DNA of 64,000 nt from Rhynchonema sp. JSB1_4 (GCA_030248065.1 JASAMV010006615.1:1-64000), one strand, 5' to 3'. Numbered from the stretch's first letter, positions 1 through 15,011 are shown. Translations and numbers: made by a program. Notes: generated from the letters alone by a model not told the origin.

Positions 1-2017
1 CAATTGACACTTCTGAGAAAGTTTTTTTGAATTCTCGCAAACATGACATGATCATCATATGCCGCAAAAGTGTTTCCTTTCTCTAAAATTAATTGAAATT
101 GCAGCCCGGTATATTCGAGGTAATCTTGCTTAAAGCTTGTGCTTCTTTATCATGTCCATTTCTTGAAGAACTATAGTTATTTTTTTCACTCGCAAAAAGC
201 AAAACTTTTTATTTGTGAAGTCGTCTCTAGATGCGCAGATTTATACCTCTGTTGAGACCGCCTATCGTTACGTATTTCCAGCCTGTTTCGTTTTGTGTGT
301 CATTTTCTGTGTTATTCTATACCTTAGTGTGAGTAACAATGGATTAATTATTGTCCAATCGCTCTCGAAAATGTATTTTTTTACAAAAATTACTGATATT
401 TACAGAAAATTGTGAGCCTGCTGAATCGCAACCAAGAGTTGGAGACCAGACTACAATCGAAGGACACCCAGATCGATACATTGCAATACAGGGTCAAACA
501 GCTGATGACTGAAATGGATGAAAAAATAGAGGGAATTCGGGCGTATAGCGAAAAGAGTGAGGAATACATCAGGTGATTTTATGTTGTCATATTTTTTGCA
601 TCTGATGCATTCGCACGGACGATGTCCTGGTGCACCACACGCTGGCTAAGGCAGGTTGAACAGGGCAACCGAAAACTAGCTTGATGTGCAGCACATACCG
701 AGTTACCCTGATTTTGTAGGGAGCGCGAACGACAACAATCGGATACTTACGAACGACTGATCGAAACGATAAAAGACGAACACAAGAAGGAGATTGAGGA
801 GTTGCGCATTCAGATTCAGGAAATCGATTTCAGGTACCGTTTTGACTGCAATTTTTTGTGCCTCATGATTGTCGCAAGAACGTTTGTCGATTGGTGTCTG
901 CCTCTCGTGTCAGGCAACACCGCAACCCCGTATCAAATACGGTGATCGGTCCGGTTCAGTTCCTCCTGTCACGCGTGGAGGCACAATCTCGCAAACCGTC
1001 TGCTTTACAAACCGGAAACATCATGTCCAGTGCCAATTGCAGAGAGACATTGAACGCAGTGGCCACACAGAACATGACCATGTCAAACACAGTTGACGGC
1101 CAACCATCAGCCCCCTTGCTGGCTAGACGTCGACCTATGGCCTATTCGTACATGGCTGGCTCGTTGGATAGACAGGGCAATATGCCGATGAAGGCTAGGT
1201 ACGATTTGGAATGTAGACTGCCAGGTGGGTGAAACATCAAAATGGGATTTGGGGTGTTGCGTCGGAAGATAATCGGGTCAAGTGATTCCGAATTGATTTT
1301 GGACAAGTGTTTAGCGCAAGCTGAGGTCGTGTACGTTATACAGTATGCATACCAGTGTGTGACCGTGCTGTGCCCTCGCACTGACAATGACTTGGTGTCT
1401 ACATCTGTCTGAGAAACCAATACATAATGTCGAAAATCGAGCAAGCACAGTTCACAACGGGGCAGCGTGGTTCCTGTGGTCAATTCTTACCGATGATGTC
1501 CTGACAGTAGAACACCACAAAACACCCAGCAAACAATGCCTACCCACAGTCAAATCTGCCTCAGGTTCGCCACACGCACGTGTTCGTGACTGGGTGTTCA
1601 ATTGTGACCCCTCGTTGGCTGATGTCGACTCAGCTATTTGGAATCAGAACGGTGTCCCGGGTGGTGGGGCTGCATTGGAGGAATTGTCCCACATTCTAGC
1701 GTCAAAGGATGAACTGTGCCGCAGATTGAAGGTCGGTGGCAATTGTTCCTGGCACACAAAGGCAATCCATCACGTGATGCGGTCTTGAATTGGCCGCGTG
1801 ACTTTTGCAAATGACGATATTTCGAAGATAAAACAGCCAGTCATCACTGGCAGCCAACCATTGTGTGCATGCCTCATTATCAGATTTTTGACATTCGTTT
1901 TTTCGACCGTGCCTAGACCGATCTTGCTCAAGTTTGAATCTACATGTTTTGAACTTGCCCAATACTATAAACGAAGCAGGAGCCCCAAACTAAAAATTTT
2001 TCATCGACTTTCTCTTC
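1..2017 (+). repeat. Left arm of a 5.1-kb palindrome
   Basis: Bases 1-2017 are the reverse complement of about 3132-5147, with only scattered substitutions and small indels. Paired coordinates sum to 5148-5150 along the whole arm. The window opens inside this arm, so its outer end is not visible. The inner end is sharp: just after the word tttctctt the left arm runs into an A-tract while the right arm continues into different sequence. The arm carries four complete exons and introns of the coiled-coil gene described at 3362-7506. Confidence 0.95.
406..1788 (+). CDS. Second copy of the 3' half of the coiled-coil gene (exons 8-11)
   Basis: Plus-strand exons at 406-572, 720-833, 914-1224 and 1451-1788 (stop at 1786-1788) are the mirror copy of exons 8-11 of the gene at 3362-7506. 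Splice sites and reading frame are intact in both copies. A difference I checked in exon 10 is silent (His codon CAC against CAT). Exons 8 and 9 encode strongly charged heptad-like helix (starting KIVSLLNRNQELE). Exons 10 and 11 encode a less regular C-terminal region. The 5' exons of this copy, if they exist, lie left of the window, so whether it is a full gene or a truncated duplicate cannot be decided. Product unidentified. Confidence 0.7.
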
Positions 2018-2019
2018 CC

Positions 2020-3131
<1,112 letters not shown>

Positions 3132-5147
3132 GAAAGAGAAAATCGATGAAAAATTTTTAGTTTGGGGCTCCTGCTTCGTTTATAGTATTGGGCAAGTTCA
3201 AAACATGTAGATTCAAACTTGAGCAAGATCGGTCTAGGCACGGTCGAAAAAACGAATGTCAAAAATCTGATAATGAGGCATGCACACAATGGTTGGCTGC
3301 CAGTGATGACTGGCTGTTTTATCTTCGAAATATCGTCATTTGCAAAAGTCACGCGGCCAATTCAAGACCGCATCACGTGATGGATTGCCTTTGTGTGCCA
3401 GGAACAATTGCCACCGACCTTCAATCTGCGGCACAGTTCATCCTTTGACGCTAGAATGTGGGACAATTCCTCCAATGCAGCCCCACCACCCGGGACACCG
3501 TTCTGATTCCAAATAGCTGAGTCGACATCAGCCAACGAGGGGTCACAATTGAACACCCAGTCACGAACACGTGCGTGTGGCGAACCTGAGGCAGATTTGA
3601 CTGTGGGTAGGCATTGTTTGCTGGGTGTTTTGTGGTGTTCTACTGTCAGGACATCATCGGTAAGAATTGACCACAGGAACCACGCTGCCCCGTTGTGAAC
3701 TGTGCTTGCTCGATTTTCGACATTATGTATTGGTTTCTCAGACAGATGTAGACACCAAGTCATTGTCAGTGCGAGGGCACAGCACGGTCACACACTGGTA
3801 TGCATACTGTATAACGTACACGACCTCAGCTTGCGCTAAACACTTGTCCAAAATCAATTCGGAATCACTTGACCCGATTATCTTCCGACGCAACACCCAA
3901 ATCCCATTTTGATGTTTCACCCACCTGGCAGTCTACATTCCAAATCGTACCTAGCCTTCATCGGCATATTGCCCTGTCTATCCAACGAGCCAGCCATGTA
4001 CGAATAGGCCATAGGTCGACGTCTAGCCAGCAAGGGGGCTGATGGTTGGCCGTCAACTGTGTTTGACATGGTCATGTTCTGTGTGGCCACTGCGTTCAAT
4101 GTCTCTCTGCAATTGGCACTGGACATGATGTTTCCGGTTTGTAAAGCAGACGGTTTGCGAGATTGTGCCTCCACGCGTGACAGGAGGAACTGAACCGGAC
4201 CGATCACCGTATTTGATACGGGGTTGCGATGTTGCCTGACACGAGAGGCAGACACCAATCGACAAACGTTCTTGCGACAATCATGAGGCACAAAAAATTG
4301 CAGTCAAAACGGTACCTGAAATCGATTTCCTGAATCTGAATGCGCAACTCCTCAATCTCCTTCTTGTGTTCGTCTTTTATCGTTTCGATCAGTCGTTCGT
4401 AAGTATCCGATTGTTGTCGTTCGCGCTCCCTACAAAATCAGGGTAACTCGGTATGTGCTGCACATCAAGCTAGTTTTTGGTTGCCCTGTTCAACCTGCTT
4501 TAGCCAGCGGGTGGTGCACCAGGACATCGTCCGTGCGAATGCATCAGATGCAAAAAATATGACAACATAAAATCACCTGATGTATTCCTCACTCTTTTCG
4601 CTATACGCCCGAATTCCCTCTATTTTTTCATCCATTTCAGTCATCAGCTGTTTGACCCTGTATTGCAATGTATCGATCTGGGTGTCCTTCGATTGTAGTC
4701 TGGTCTCCAACTCTTGGTTGCGATTCAGCAGGCTCACAATTTTCTGTAAAAATCAGTGATTTTTGTAAAAAAATACATTTTCGAGAGCGATTGGACAATA
4801 ATTAATCCATTGTTACTCACACTAAGGTATGGAATAACACAGAAAATGACACACAAAACGAAACAGGCTGGAAATACGTAACGATAGGCGGTCTCAACAG
4901 AGGTATAAATCTGCGCATCTAGAGACGACTTCACAAATAAAAAGTTTTGCTTTTTGCGAGTGAAAAAATAACTATAGTTCTTCAAGAAATGGACATGATA
5001 AAGAAGCACAAGCTTTAAGCAAGATTACCTCGAATATACCGGGCTGCAATTTCAATTAATTTTAGAGAAAGGAAACACTTTTGCGGCAAATGATGATCAT
5101 GTCATGTTTGCGAGAATTCAAAAAAACTTTCTCAGAAGTGTCAATTG
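3132..5147 (-). repeat. Right arm of the palindrome
   Basis: Reverse complement of 1-2017. It contains exons 8-11 of the complete coiled-coil gene. Its visible outer end, at 5147, is set by the window edge of the partner arm and lies 18 bases from the end of exon 7, in intron 7. Confidence 0.95.
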
Positions 5148-7506
5148 GTCGTGCATTACACATACCTCTTCAAGAGCGGTCACGCCCGGAGCACGATGCG
5201 ATTCAGTTTTTGGTTTGTTGTCGACCTCCTGGTCGAGGGGTGTCTGTTTTGCGAGTTCCAACTGTGCCTGCAGCTCCTTCACCTGGTCCTCCAATTCCTT
5301 CACTCTGAGCGCATCGAATGCGCTGTTTGTCTGCGCGTCACGGATCTCGCGTTCGCGACTAAAAAATCGGGAGCTCTTCTCTTACCACCGGTTATAAACA
5401 CAGTGACCGCGGTACGGTCACAGGTCTTGCCTTGACCGTGTGACTCTTTGTGTTAAGGATGTTTCGAGGCGCGACGTGACGAACAAGGCAGGACCGGAAA
5501 CCGGACCCGACCATTCATCAAATGTATGATATGGGCCTGTTTTACGAAACAAGAAAAAGTTACAAAAATGGTTCAGAAATTTTTGACGCACGTTGCACGA
5601 CTTTCCATTTCGGCCTCCAACTTTGCCTTCCATTGCACAATCTCATCACTCGAGTCCATTGGTTCGAGTCGCGGCGCTCGTTTGCCGCCATCCACTTCGC
5701 ATTGCGTCGAATCGCCATTTTGCTGTATATTTTCTTGCAGAATGTATTATATAAAGATGTACTTTATGTAGCATAGTTCTTAGAAGACTAGTTCTATGAC
5801 TAGTCTAAGTAACGCGGTGTGACTCAATGCCAGACCAGGATCACATTTTGATGATCGATTCGTACACACCTGCCGTTGGAACGTGACCCTGTGCATTTAG
5901 GATACTATTTTGAAGTTGACTGATGTAGACCATTTCTATTTTTCGACCAGCATTAAATCTGTTGTTGCAGCTGTTGATCACTAAATCTGCTACCTTCTGT
6001 ACAATAAATTTGAGCTTCTTCATTCCAACCACCGTCCTCTACAACCTGCGATAGTTTATCTTCCAATTCCGCAATGATTTTCCCGCGAATCTGCAGTTCC
6101 TGTCTCGATTCCTCCAGCTGACGCCGAAGGTGGCCCATTTTACTGATCAGTTCATTGACCTGCTTGTCAGCCGATGCCGATATCTTGTCGCGAGTGTCCA
6201 ACTGAAGAATCAGATAAACATTTACGCATTTTGGGGTTGAGAAAGGAAATCGGGTCCAGTGACGTCACTGCTACTTTTCTCTCCCTTTTGTTATCATATG
6301 TCCACCCAATATAAGCAATAATCGTTTCACCTCTTTCTTGAGTCGGGCAATAGTGGCTGCTTGTTGCTGCATTTTCTGTTCAATCGGCTTTATCGGTCCA
6401 TTATCGGTGGTGCTGATCGATTTCGATGTTTCACCCGACTGCAACACAGCGTGCAACCGTTTGCGCAACGACTGAATGTCCTCCTCAAGTGATTCGTTCT
6501 CCTCTCTCAATGTTGTGAGCTCCTGCTCGTAGTCTTTGCGAAGTTTCTGCAAAAAATTATTGTCCATTGTCTTGAAGAAACAAATAGCAAAAGTGTAAAA
6601 ATTGTTTCACTCCCCGGCCGGGAATTGAACCCGGGTCTCGCACGTGACAGGCGCGGATACTAACCACTATACTACCGAGGATGTATTTGCACGCTGAACT
6701 AAAGTTCTATTAGAACGGGAATGGAACTCAAAACACAGTGGTGCTCTGGTCTTTCCGTGGGTTAAAAAGCGCCAAACTGCAAAAAATCACAAAGCGTGCC
6801 ACCACCAACCAATCTGAGTTCATTACGTTCAGCAATCAGATTGTCATCGAACGATTCCCTCAATTCGTTGTATTTGTGTTCGATCAAATCCAATTTACGG
6901 CTAAAATCGCGTCGAAGATCGCGTTCCCGCTGCTCCAGTGTAGCTATCGACGGAGTTGATTGGTTAGACTGCAATGTGAACATTGTGCAATCCATTGTTT
7001 GGTTGCCCGTTTCCATCTGTTTTCACAAAGCATTTGGTGTCCACTCATCGTCACAATGTGAACACACTACTTTCTCCGGACAGATTCGATCAAGCGCTAT
7101 CTCGTCTGTTCAACTACGTGGTGCAAGCAAACAACCGTTCAGATAAAGCACACGATAAGAATCAGAAAACGTTTTTGTCATGTGAACCAACCTCATTGTC
7201 GCCATTCACATTGCAGTCAATTGCATCACCGTCATTGTGAGCATCAAGTTGTTCACCACTTGTGCTTGGCTCGGGTGCCTGCCATTCAATGAACAGGTGT
7301 TAGTTGCAAGCTTCCATGGTTGCTTTCTTGCGGAACCATCGTGAACATTTGGGTGTGTCTAACTTGTTCGTGCTACTCATTCATCTGACCATTCAACATT
7401 CCACCCAACTAACCATGCAGAATTCTTCATCATCATCTGGACTATCCGACGATTCGGTATGTTTCCGATTGTTGGTTGGCCTCCCGACTTGGTCATGTTG
7501 ATCCAT
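3362..7506 (-). CDS. Coiled-coil protein, 11 exons, about 654 aa
   Basis: Exons (minus strand): 7506-7414, 7278-7192, 6968-6810, 6546-6331, 6201-6046, 5722-5592, 5358-5166, 4743-4577, 4429-4316, 4235-3925, 3699-3362. Phases agree at every junction, and the total is 1965 nt, that is 654 codons plus stop. The start ATG at 7506 is the first in frame and opens an acidic, Ser/Asp-rich leader (residues 1-60, with DSPDDDEEF). Residues of about 70-440 are heptad-rich helix typical of rod or tether proteins, with breaks at Pro/Ser-rich linkers. The last 215 residues are not coiled coil and match nothing I know. Coiled-coil proteins of this size are often Golgi, centrosomal or adaptor proteins; I cannot choose among these. 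The last four exons are duplicated in the left palindrome arm. Confidence 0.8.
6610..6681 (-). tRNA. tRNA-Asp (GTC)
   Basis: 72-nt cloverleaf on the minus strand. The acceptor stem starts TCCTCGG and pairs with CCGGGGA. The A box follows as TAGTATAGTGG, the anticodon loop is CTGTCAC with anticodon GTC, and the B box is GGTTCAATTCC. The anticodon stem (CGCGC with GTGCG) contains one G-T pair but is otherwise complete. It lies in the intron between exons 3 and 4 of the coiled-coil gene, on the same strand. Confidence 0.93.
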
Positions 7507-9403
7507 ATTTGTTGTTGACAATGCCGCAAAGTGATCTAAAACGGCCTGAAACAACACTTCTGCGAGCCACCACTTCATCGTGCTGCGCCCATACACTTGC
7601 TACTGATGCTGACTCATTCAAGATGCAAACAGAAATGTGTGGTGCCACACGAGCTCACAAAGATCTTCGATAAGCTAATGCAGAAAAGCCATCTGAGCGC
7701 GTTGGCGGCTTTCTGCCTCTTGTTTTTTCACCATTCCTTCCAGCAAAAATATGTAATAAATACTGCTGCCTGGAACGCTTTTACTGACTGAACGAAATTA
7801 AATTTCAGCGAAGTTTAGCTGTATCTGCTGGAAATCTACGATACCATGTACATATACTAGCTCAGTGGCACACGACCATAACAACAAATAACAGAAAAGT
7901 AGTCGAGTCGCCAGGCCAGATTGTATACTGGTGGAGTAATGAGGAACTTTTGCAGCAAACCAACTGGGTCTTATAGGGTGCAACTGCTGCAGTATGCCCA
8001 TTGCGTAAACTTGATTCGTTCAACGAGACAACATCACGCACTTCAGAGCTGTGCACCAAACGGCACGCACTGATGTTTCGCACAACAAATAAACTATATA
8101 CTGTACATAGCAGAAGTCCGAAGGGCATATTGTTTCAAGCTTCAGCCAATTGCAACGTATTCGAAGCAGCTGCATTTTGCAGACGTGCGTGTTGCATAAC
8201 GTGCATTACAACAAGTCGACATTATGCTTGTTATCCAGGCCTGGGTTCCTCCAATGAATTTCGTCCTGTGAATGGCTCTGATGCATCTTCGCAATGCACG
8301 ATGTACAGAAGCAGCTGCTGGCAAAGTGGTGTCTGTCTGCTTTGCAATGCTGCAAGGAACTTATGCCAAAACGCGCTCCGCAATGCAAATTGTTTCTTGT
8401 TGGTGGCTTTGTGGACAGGTGGATCGCAAAACATATCGAGGAAGCTACGTACATAAGCGCATAACAAACATGTTAGCTTGTTCTTGATCTTTTTTGTCCC
8501 AAAGTTCACTATGACGTAATCCTTGCCTCACCTACCTAGCCAACGTCTCTTCCTGGCACCTGAGAGACAGGTATGTATATATACACAATGTGTAACAGTC
8601 AGAATCTCTTCATGGTGTAAAGGGGAACGAACATTTGAGGACATTTTTGCGCGTAATCGTCACTCAGTCAGGCAGTCAGAACGAAAAGCACAACAACAAC
8701 AACGTGATACACGCACACAGCTTTTCGTTTGTGTCATTGTGTGAAGCACCGGGGCGGGTGCCACGCGCCGCAACAACAGTTGTGGCTTGCTTGCGTTGCT
8801 TCAACTTTTCGTCCAATGCAAGCTCTCTGTGCGTTAGAAGAGTGTTGTGTCATCGCAGTTACGCCATCCGGCCAGGTTCAAGTTTGTTGTCGGCCGGATT
8901 AACAGAAACCACAGAAAATATTGGCTCTTTGCATGGTTTGGGCTAGACTGCGAATTCGGCCCAAGCATCAGACGTTTCAGTAGTTGCTCTGTTCGGGACA
9001 CAAAACGGGTGGAGCTTTACAAAACACAACACCAACGTTGCTGCAGCCACGCACCGCACACAGGCTTGCAGTGTGGCAAACACCTTTTTGACCATCAGGT
9101 TTCTTGTTCGTCTGTGCTTACTGCTGTTTATGCGTGGGTTGGTGGTTGTTTCCAGAAAGAGCGATTGTTTTTGCCCGGCAGAAGTTGCGAAAAACTCAGT
9201 TCACTCAACAAATTATTTGGCTGGTTTCGAGATGTACTTTTTTGTTTGATGATCTACTGTATGGTGTGAGTTGAAACTTTCGGCTTGACATACCAAATAG
9301 CGAGCATGTGCGCCAAGGTTCAATGGCTGTTTTATCCAAAAGCACAACACAGCAACAAAAACCATTTCACATCCGGAATTTAAAAACAAAACGAGTTTCA
9401 TTC
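7507..9403. other. Intergenic, no supported gene
   Basis: Region between the start of the coiled-coil gene and the 3' end of the BPI-like gene. Both strands have moderately long open frames around 8001-8510 (151 codons on plus, rich in Cys), but the overlapping minus frames are equally open and no domain is recognisable. A diverged copy of the dispersed 90-bp intronic element lies near 8250-8320 (minus orientation). Confidence 0.4.
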
Positions 9404-12400
9404 TCAAAAGTCGGTTTTCGTGTGATAATCGGAGCTGAGAAACGAGATCGCACGACTGACGAGTTTCTGAATATAATTCTGATCGATGACAAAATAGGTG
9501 TCAAACACGATGAAATGGTTATGAATGGTCAACGTTGGTTTGCGCAGCTCCATCGTGTGCATTCGCGGGATCGGGATGCCTGGTGTGAAGGACAATGGTA
9601 TCACCCGTTGTGTCTCACGCTCCATATACTGCGTACTGCGGTATCAGACAAAAACAGCTATGCCGAAACCGAAAGCGCTTGACCTTTCCTGTTATGGTTG
9701 GTGTATATAAATTCAGTGTTGTGCACAACCGCGACCAACAAAACGTGAAACGGTACTTTCATGATCACTTGAAACAGGAAACTGCCCCTTGAGCAGTTTT
9801 TGGGACATGTGCAACTCGGCAACACTGCTATACGTGCCCGGTTGATCCTTGACATGTTCTGTACTTTGTGGGTAAGCAAGCACAATAGGACCGCTGGTAT
9901 TCCCTCCCCCATCTCCCCATACCTTTGCTAATAGCGCCGGTGGCCATGTCCTCTAACATTGCAGCAGCGACGTTGCTCAGTTCATCCAACAAATCTTGAT
10001 CAACATCCGGAATGGGCGATTCAATCAATTTCAGATCCAATCGTGTCAAATGGATCTTGCCCACAATCGCGTGACCAGAATCATCGAATGCGAGGTCGCA
10101 CGTACAGGTCATTGTCAGATCGGAGGTGATCACCTGCATTGCATTGATTGGGGGAATCATAGGCTTTGGTTCTGTCGCGATGTTTTCTATCAATCATTCG
10201 CATGCACCAATCGAACGACGAACCGACCTCTCTTGATTGTCCGGTCACCTTGTCGCGCACAAACAGTCGCAGCACACCCGACCCGGCACCCATGGTGGTG
10301 TTGTTCAGAAAGAGCACTGTTGGCATCTGGAAGCTAATAAACGAATTCATGGCGGTTTATCAATGAAATGAACCATGTGAATGTTCCCTAGTTAATGTGA
10401 ATTGTTCAGCAATGTGCTTTTTGGTTGCCCGTTTCGACCTGCGTTCGCAGACGGGCGGTGCACCAGGTCATCGTCAGTGCGAATGCACCAGATGGCCACG
10501 TGACCCCAAAAAGACATACGAGCTGGTTTTATGCTCGCGTAAAACATCACTGCTTTGTGCAAATACACAAAATGTCGTCAGATCCAGTGCGCAGCGAGGC
10601 AGAGCCACCGGCCGCTGCACTGTACTGAGTTCACAATGTGAATTGTTCAGCAATGTGCTTTTTTAAGACCACCTTCGTTGTTTGGAATGCCATATCGACA
10701 TAATGATCCGGAAACTGATCAGCCAGCGGCCATAGCAGATCGCCGATACAGAATCCATTTGATGTGGTCACCAACAGTGTCTTCAATCGTTCACTCGAGT
10801 CCGCCAGCACCTGCAATCGCCGACAAGTGAAATTGCAGAACCCAATTGAAGCCATTAACTGATGTTTCATGACTGCAGAACGGTAGGTCACATTCTGCTT
10901 GATTTTCATCGTACCATGCCCAAAGGGTGACCCAAAAGTATGCATACCTTCATGTTCAGCAGCCCGTGTCGATGTGCCGCAAACAGCATCGAATTGACGG
11001 TGAAATCCGAAATGTAGATCTGCAGCATGCGACGACCTGCAGTTGTGTGCGTTGGTGTTTACGGAAGGTCAGGACTAATAGACTGCCGCTTGATAAGCAT
11101 CTGCAGGTTGATCAGAAAAAAGCAAACATCGCTGTTCAAATGGGCACAGTTACTGGTTCCCAACCCAATAATCTCCTTCGCAGCGTATTTTCGTTACCGG
11201 TGTTTAGATCTACTGCCACAGACGGGCTGTGCATCTTCAGTGCGACAGCACCAGATGGCCAGGTAAGCCCACCTTTGCTGGGCACATCATGCATTGGCGG
11301 TGGATGGAATGGCGTGTCCTGTCTGTCCCGCCACGAGCATTCGCCATTGTGGTCACTCAATGCGTAGCCCTCGGTCGTCAACAGTGGCCGACGTTTGAGG
11401 GTTAGGTCGAGGATCAGACGTTTGTTGCGGATTCTGTCAACGATACCCTCGATGTCGACGCCCTGAAATTGCACGAATTAAGATTTCTAGTTGTCGATTA
11501 ATAATTGGCGAAACAGCTGTTTAGTTCCACAATATTTTTTCGCGAATGTTAGGTAAAAAGTTAGAGAAGTACAGTACGTGTAGTTTAATGTCACCACAAG
11601 TTTCGCCATTAGTCCGTTTCTAAACCGTCGCGACTCCACTATTAGGGACCCAACAAGTTCTTCGAAATATAAAAGCACAACATAACAACCCAGTACTGGG
11701 ACATGCCAGACCTGTAGACGGAATAAATCGGCTTGTCGTTTGACGCGTGTAAAATTCTGGTTGTTATTGAATCGAACGTTATCCACAATTTGATCAATTG
11801 ATTCGAGATTCAATGGGATCTGTAAACGTATTTTTAATGATAAGAATGTCAACTTGCCTTTCATCAACTACAAGTGTGGTACATAACTGACCTTGAGGGG
11901 GAAGGTGCGAAGCAGAATGTTTACTTTTTCATTGACGATGGCTTTTACCCGATCACAAATTTCTCTGGCCAAAATCGGCTTAATCTGACCAGCTAGGATA
12001 CCTAAAATGGAACGTTCTTTTTGTCAGACCAGAGTGACAAGCAAGCAAGCTCATAATTGCTTGCCTTTAACAAAATTGAGCGCTGTCTGAATAAATGCTC
12101 CAACGTGCCGCAGTTGGATGTCCAGACCGTGAACTTGACTCCTGAAATGCAAGTTTTGTCTATCAGTCATCCACAAATCAGTCCATCGGTCAAAAAATAT
12201 TCATTCATTCGATGAATAAATTGATGAATCGGTTTAATTGGTCAATCAATCAATAAAAGCAGCAATGAATCAATCACTACCACCAACCTGCAGGCAGTCT
12301 GTCTCACAGTCATCCATCCATCTGCTCCCTTGTCGACTTCGATCGTCAGATCGATATCCATAAAATCCACGAGGGCATCGAACTGTCCCTGCGCCTTGAT

Positions 12401-13043
12401 TGGTGCCAGAGACACTGGCGTGCGCACATCAGCGTTGAATTGACCGTTGGCTCTGTTTGTGAATGGGCATGATAACAACGATGACAACATTTGTGAATGG
12501 TTTTTTGACAACAATGATCATAACGTTGATGTTGCCGGGATGTCTATCAAAGACACACAACAACATGACAGCATTGATCACATGTATTTCTCAACAGAAT
12601 GCCAGCGCTGCAGCATTCACACATAAGTACCAAACGTACCGTACACCCATGCCAAGCATGACCCATTTGAATTCATGTGGGGGCACCAATTCTAGACTAT
12701 ACTCCTCCGGACTCCAATACTCCTCAATGTTAATGTTGGTGACGGCCACTTTGCCCAAATTCTGCGGCAACGGAGTGACGACGGTGCGGTCGAGTCTCAA
12801 TTTCGGTATTTCTCGTCCCAAAATGTGCATAGCGATCTCCCTCAGATAGGCGAGTCCGCTTTCCGTGATCTTCAGTTTCATACCCGGATTATTTGGCGAA
12901 CCGATTTGAAAGAGCAAAGGCAAAATATCGTCATTATTGACGCGAAATTGGGCATCGGTTGGAACCAATAGCAATAGGAGACTGATTAGAATCGACTTGA
13001 GATGCGGCGTAAAGCTGTGCAGATGATGGTCACCACCCATCAT
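9404..13043 (-). CDS. BPI/LBP/CETP-family secreted lipid-binding protein
   Basis: Exons (minus): 13043-12640, 12452-12288, 12141-12065, 12001-11892, 11819-11712, 11462-11273, 11036-10948, 10810-10673, 10326-10249, 10133-9923, and a last exon ending at the stop 9404. Phases agree through the tenth exon; the final junction is unresolved and a small extra exon near 9.8 kb is possible. The protein starts with a signal peptide (hydrophobic core LISLLLLLVP). It then has the N-terminal BPI barrel signature (PGMKLKITESGLAYLREI), a barrel strand with HGLDIQLRHVG, and a typical C-terminal barrel end (GIPIPRMHTMELRKPTLTI). About 600 aa, longer than the roughly 480 of vertebrate BPI. The family binds lipids or lipopolysaccharide outside the cell. 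One intron uses a GC donor (12064). Confidence 0.88.
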
Positions 13044-15011
13044 GTTGTCTGTTGGTCGCTGTAAAAATGGCAGGGTCATGTCACCGTCTGGTGAAGTCGT
13101 GCTGACGATGAGCTGGTGCACCACCCGTCGGTGAGAAATTAACGGAAAGTTGAACCAAAAGCCCATTTTTCTGAGAAACTGTATCTGAATTCGTTGGGCT
13201 GGGCAAGAAACAAGAAACTGGTCTGGGCGCCAAGGATAATTCGGCCACCCCTCTTTTGAAGTCAGGGTATCGGCTACCTTGACAACACTTGATGTTTCTG
13301 ATATCGAATCTCTAGCTCAGAAAACTCGAAACTCGAATATGTAACATAACAGTACTGAAAGTAAAATTTATGTGGGTCACAACGTCTCACTATTACTAGA
13401 GAGTAGTGAATTTCGTTTTCGAAATGTTTTATCGCAAAATAATTCCAGTTGGACAATAATTTTGTATTCCACAACGCGCATAATACTGTCGCCTGCAATT
13501 GTGACATGCGCACATGACACCAACTTTGACTTTCTAAACCTTCATTACCTGTTCCAAATATTTTTGCCGAAAATTCACATGCCGCAAACCAGCATGCACA
13601 ACAAAAAGACAGTTATACAATGAAGTTGTGGCGTGAACCGGAGCCAATAAACTCGAGTATAAATATTTGAAAAAAATGCACGATTTCAAAATCGATGAAA
13701 ACAAAGTTCGTTGGCTACACACATATCCCATTTGATACGAATACGAATAGATCACGTCAATAAAACACACACAAAGAATTCGCCGCATGTTGAAATTTCT
13801 GCTGAAAAATCATTCGCACCAGTTGTGCAAGTTGAGCGTATGCAGTTATACGTAAATAAAAACTAATTTATCCATCGGTAACCGCGACAAGTCTATACGT
13901 ATACGTGCACCAAAGTTAGTTTGGTATTGCATTTACGCGTGCACTTACAACACATACAAGTAAAACACAAAAACCTGTAATAATGCCAAAGATCCTGCAC
14001 AGTTATACCACTTTTGGATAATATTACCAGCGTTGGCAAGATGTCATGATCGTGCACGTCACGCGCTCCTGCTCTGAGATCAATGTATACTGTGGTTTTG
14101 TGGTGAACCCAGAGATTCTTAGATCACACATTCATGTTCGAGTAGTACTTCAGAACACGGCTAATAGTACAGTCATCAAATCTAGTGGTCAAATCACCTT
14201 GTCCAATCAAGCAGCCCCAAGCGAGCGCCTGAAATAATACGTTCAGATGACGACAAGGTTGGACGATCTGATTTGACGACAGTGCTATAAGCATGGAACA
14301 CAGCTGTTTCAGAGTAGGCAGCCGTCATTCGATCAAAGCTACTTGAGAAAAGATGCAGCTTTGAAAGATGGCAAGGAATTACTCAAAACTTGATTCCAAT
14401 CAAACGAACAGGAAATGAATAAGCTAAAATGTAATTGGATAAAAAAGCGTACTACATACATAAGTTGCCATATTTGCGACGAAATGGTTGTTTTTTTAGA
14501 ATGACTACAACCAAAATGGGCGGGATTTTCGCTTCATGTGAGAGGATGACGTTTTGGGTGTTGTTGTTTGGTGCAGCGAAGCGTGACATGATGACTGAGC
14601 TGGCAATGTGTGTCACAAAAGAGCACTCACTGAGGTGAAAAGTGTAACATTAGTGCAAACGAATGCACGAGATGCAATCAAATATCCGTGAAAACGCGAA
14701 TGCACACGTATCTACACAACGGCAGTGTCTCGTATGGTTTTCTTTCGTTCGGTAGACATCAAACAACATAACGGGCATATAACAATAACAAAAAGGACAA
14801 GTAAAACCAGGATGAAATTCCCATATTTTATGAGTTAATCTCATGTTTTTAGCTCCTTGTTTCATGAGGGGCCAAGTTTATGAGTTATGGAGCAGTGACG
14901 TGGTTCAGACGTGATTTTTACAATAGGTAAAGTTGACAACAAATAAATGGTGACTGTCTTTTAGAGCTTTCGTGAATTTCACCCATGGTTCCACCAAAAG
15001 TGCAAAGGTGA
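13044..15011. other. Intergenic between BPI-like and lysozyme genes
   Basis: About 2 kb. A copy of the 90-bp dispersed element lies at 13078-13160 (minus orientation). The rest has only short open frames without recognisable domains. Confidence 0.5.

Noticed and set aside
8001..8510. Cys-rich secreted protein
   Set aside because: Frames are open on both strands, with no signal peptide, no splice support and no regular Cys spacing.
9528..9640. Continuous last exon of the BPI-like gene spliced directly from 9923
   Set aside because: The two possible acceptors give phase 0 or 2 whereas phase 1 is required, so the junction was left open instead of forced.
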